Source: Deltaproteobacteria bacterium HGW-Deltaproteobacteria-19 (GTDB taxonomy: Bacteria; Desulfobacterota; Syntrophia; Syntrophales; PHBD01). From it: DNA of 64,000 nucleotides. Both the position numbers and the translations under genes were made by a program. The stretch spans positions 53,723 to 117,722 of the forward strand of contig PHBD01000014.1 in the NCBI GenBank assembly GCA_002841865.1, in the 5' to 3' direction. Positions 62,453-64,000 of this stretch are shown here, piece after piece. The notes under the pieces are model-generated. The model was not told the DNA's origin. It ran no database searches and saw nothing but the letters and a program-made list of their open reading frames with translations. How positions within the stretch are numbered: position 1 is the first letter of the stretch; each line of letters opens with the position of its first letter.

Positions 62453-63235
62453 ATGATTAAAAAGATTCTTGCCCTTGTTTTTTCCCTGCTGGTCATTCCC
62501 GTTTTTATCGGCGTCGATGGAGTTTTTGCGGCCCCGGCGAAGTGGGGAACCATCATGTATGTCCACGCCAAGACAAACATTCGGGCAAAGCGGTCTCTCG
62601 ATTCAGGCCTCAAGGGACAACTTCAGGCCGGACAGGCTGTGAAGGCTGATTTCCTGAAGGATGACTGGTACGCCGTATTCAAGCCTGCCGAGACGCGGCG
62701 TTCCGAACGGTACGCCTTGGGCTACGTGTATGCGCCAAGGCTCTTCCCGACCAGGGAGGAGGAAGAGGCTGCCACTGGGGTGCAGAAACTGAAGGCCGGC
62801 AGCGACACGGTGGATGTCCAGGTGAAGTCCATCCGGTTCAAGGTCACGGCGGAAGGCAAGGAGGCGATCCTGGTTGAGTTCAACCGTTTCTATATGCCGG
62901 CGATTTATTACGTTGAAGGAAAGGCGCCGAAGATCGTCCTGGATATCACCAACACGTCATCCATCCGGAAGGAGTGGGCGGAGATGAAGGTGCAGGGTAC
63001 GATGATCAAACGCGTTCGGGCGACCTTTGTCCCTGCCGGCAACATCCTGCGGATTGCCCTCGACATGGATCCCGCTAGAAATTACAATGCCAACCCGATT
63101 TTGTACAGGAGCGACAACACGTACGCGGTCGAGGTGAGCGAGGCGTCCGCCGTTCCGCCTTCCGGGCCGGCTCCGGTGTCCAAGGAAGCAAAATCGGCCC
63201 CGGCACCGGCGGCTTCAACCAACGGAAAAAAATAG
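62453..63235 (+). CDS. Exported SH3/AMIN-domain protein
   Basis: 260 residues. Signal peptide (ILALVFSLLVIPVFIGVDGVFA), a bacterial SH3-like domain (GTIMYVHAKTNIRAKRSLDSGLKGQL, about 35-90), an AMIN domain (about 115-215; ILVEFNRFYMPAIYYVEGKAPKIVLDITN), and a Pro/Ala-rich tail. AMIN domains target proteins to cell wall or polysaccharide. AGGAGG lies 6 bases before the ATG. A strong terminator follows. Confidence 0.82.
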   Translation: MIKKILALVFSLLVIPVFIGVDGVFAAPAKWGTIMYVHAKTNIRAKRSLDSGLKGQLQAGQAVKADFLKDDWYAVFKPAETRRSERYALGYVYAPRLFPTREEEEAATGVQKLKAGSDTVDVQVKSIRFKVTAEGKEAILVEFNRFYMPAIYYVEGKAPKIVLDITNTSSIRKEWAEMKVQGTMIKRVRATFVPAGNILRIALDMDPARNYNANPILYRSDNTYAVEVSEASAVPPSGPAPVSKEAKSAPAPAASTNGKK

Positions 63236-63259
63236 CGAGGGGAAGGGTGACAACTCAAG

Positions 63260-63289
63260 AAAAGGCAGGCCCGCGGGCCTGCCTTTTTT
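63260..63289. terminator. Bidirectional terminator
   Basis: AAAAGGCAGGCC (63260-63271) and GGCCTGCCTTTT (63276-63287) flank CGCG, with T-runs on both strands. It lies between the convergent AMIN and recJ genes. Confidence 0.9.
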
Positions 63290-63315
63290 GCTTGGTCGTA
63301 CGCCCGGCGCGGATA

Positions 63316-64000
63316 TCAGTTCGATGCCGAGATCGCCACGTCGTGCATCTTGAGCTGGATGTCCGAGAGGCCGCCCCAGGTGTTGATCTGCGGAGTGAAA
63401 GCGATGTCTACGGGGAGCCCCGTGATGGTTTCCAGGTAATGGCCCTTGCTGAACCAGATGGAATTGCAGTGGGTGCCGCTGCTGTTGATGCGCATCCGCA
63501 AATGGTTGTTGCCGACGATGGAAGGGGAAACGACATTGACATTGCGAACGCAGAGAATTGGTTCGGGATTGCTGGCGCCGTAAGGAGCAAGCGTCTCGAT
63601 CTGGGAGAGGAGGCTGTGCGTTATGTCCTGGAGGCGGCATTCGGCGTCGATGAGCGTCTGGGACACCATGTCGGAGGCCTGGGTCTCTTCCTGAATCACC
63701 GCTTCGAGGAGGATCCGAAAATCAGGGATATGCTCTTCCCGGATGGAGATGCCCGCGGCGAATCGGTGGCCGCCGTAGGAAAGAAGAAGTGAATCGCAGC
63801 GCTGAAGGCCGTGGTAGATGTCGAAGTCGGCGATACTTCGGCCCGATCCCTTGCCGATACCATCCTTGAGGCTGATAAGAATGGCGGGCCGGTAGTAGCG
63901 GTCGACCAGCCGGGAGGCCACAATCCCTATGACGCCCGGGTGCCAGCGGGAAGAGGCAAACACCAGGGATCGGGAATTCTGAGGATCGGCGGTATTTTCG
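63316..64000 (-). CDS. recJ: Single-stranded-DNA exonuclease RecJ, 3' part
   Basis: About 228 residues to the window edge; the 5' part is outside. ASSRWHPGVIGIVASRLVDRYYRPAILIS and GSGRSIADFDIYHGLQRCDSLLLSYGGHRFAAGISI are the conserved DHHA1 stretch of RecJ, followed by a C-terminal oligonucleotide-binding-type domain (PYGASNPEPIL). The GGHxxAAG motif is visible. The frame is open to position 64000. Confidence 0.93.
   Translation of the reverse strand, partial: ENTADPQNSRSLVFASSRWHPGVIGIVASRLVDRYYRPAILISLKDGIGKGSGRSIADFDIYHGLQRCDSLLLSYGGHRFAAGISIREEHIPDFRILLEAVIQEETQASDMVSQTLIDAECRLQDITHSLLSQIETLAPYGASNPEPILCVRNVNVVSPSIVGNNHLRMRINSSGTHCNSIWFSKGHYLETITGLPVDIAFTPQINTWGGLSDIQLKMHDVAISASN

Overview
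The window reads as chromosomal DNA of a GC-rich anaerobic bacterium, most likely a Desulfobacterota (Deltaproteobacteria) member near the Syntrophales. This is inferred from gene content, not from a marker tree: a selenocysteine-type formate dehydrogenase, CoA-transferase genes beside a sigma-54 activator, many lone c-di-GMP and two-component style regulators, and large polysaccharide loci. About fifty genes can be supported, plus one tRNA-Pro(GGG). No CRISPR array, rRNA, intact transposase or phage gene was seen.

Layout. 1-2.1 kb: thioesterase and a DUF401 membrane protein. 3-13.8 kb: an AT-rich O-antigen-type cluster (radical SAM protein, Wzx flippase, FrhB-like protein, pyruvyl transferase, three glycosyltransferases, beta-helix protein, Wzy polymerase) with base composition unlike its flanks. 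14-18 kb: degenerate GGDEF protein, two small glycosyltransferases with a DUF3047-like remnant between them, and a hydroxyacid dehydrogenase. 18-22.3 kb: minus-strand operon MarR / acyl-CoA dehydrogenase / MoxR ATPase / VWA protein. 22.3-25.8 kb: PAS-HD-GYP protein, iron alcohol dehydrogenase, DUF2845 protein. 26-28.8 kb: formate dehydrogenase with an in-frame UGA and a textbook bacterial SECIS hairpin. 29 kb: tRNA-Pro. 29.4-39.6 kb: a sigma-54 activator followed by a palindromic upstream site, a -24/-12 promoter and a run of CoA-related genes (two CoA-transferase-like pairs, an amidohydrolase, a DUF169-dephospho-CoA kinase fusion, two DUF2889 proteins, a PHP protein). 40-51.5 kb: a second surface-sugar cluster making a CDP-linked 3,6-dideoxyhexose, with a TPP enzyme and a NeuB-like enzyme that suggest a branched or chain-extended sugar. 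51.5-63.2 kb: exopolysaccharide assembly and export (phosphoglycosyltransferase, YjbH, Wzz-like, SLBB/Wza-like, FecR, lipoprotein, AMIN protein). The right edge is the 3' part of recJ.

The most notable observation is the second CoA-transferase-like alpha subunit (34629-35486). It is interrupted only by one in-frame UGA, which is followed at SECIS-like distance by a perfect 8-bp hairpin with a GGC loop. Its partner beta subunit lacks the usual catalytic glutamate. The same window carries a bona fide selenoprotein, so the organism almost certainly reads UGA as selenocysteine. The pair is therefore a candidate for an undescribed selenoprotein in the CoA-transferase superfamily; a plain nonsense mutation is the main alternative.

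Other points worth following are a self-consistent sigma-54 regulatory unit, the DUF169-CoaE fusion, a three-domain methyltransferase split by a TAA codon, and dispersed GGGGACAGAT-type palindromes at gene ends.
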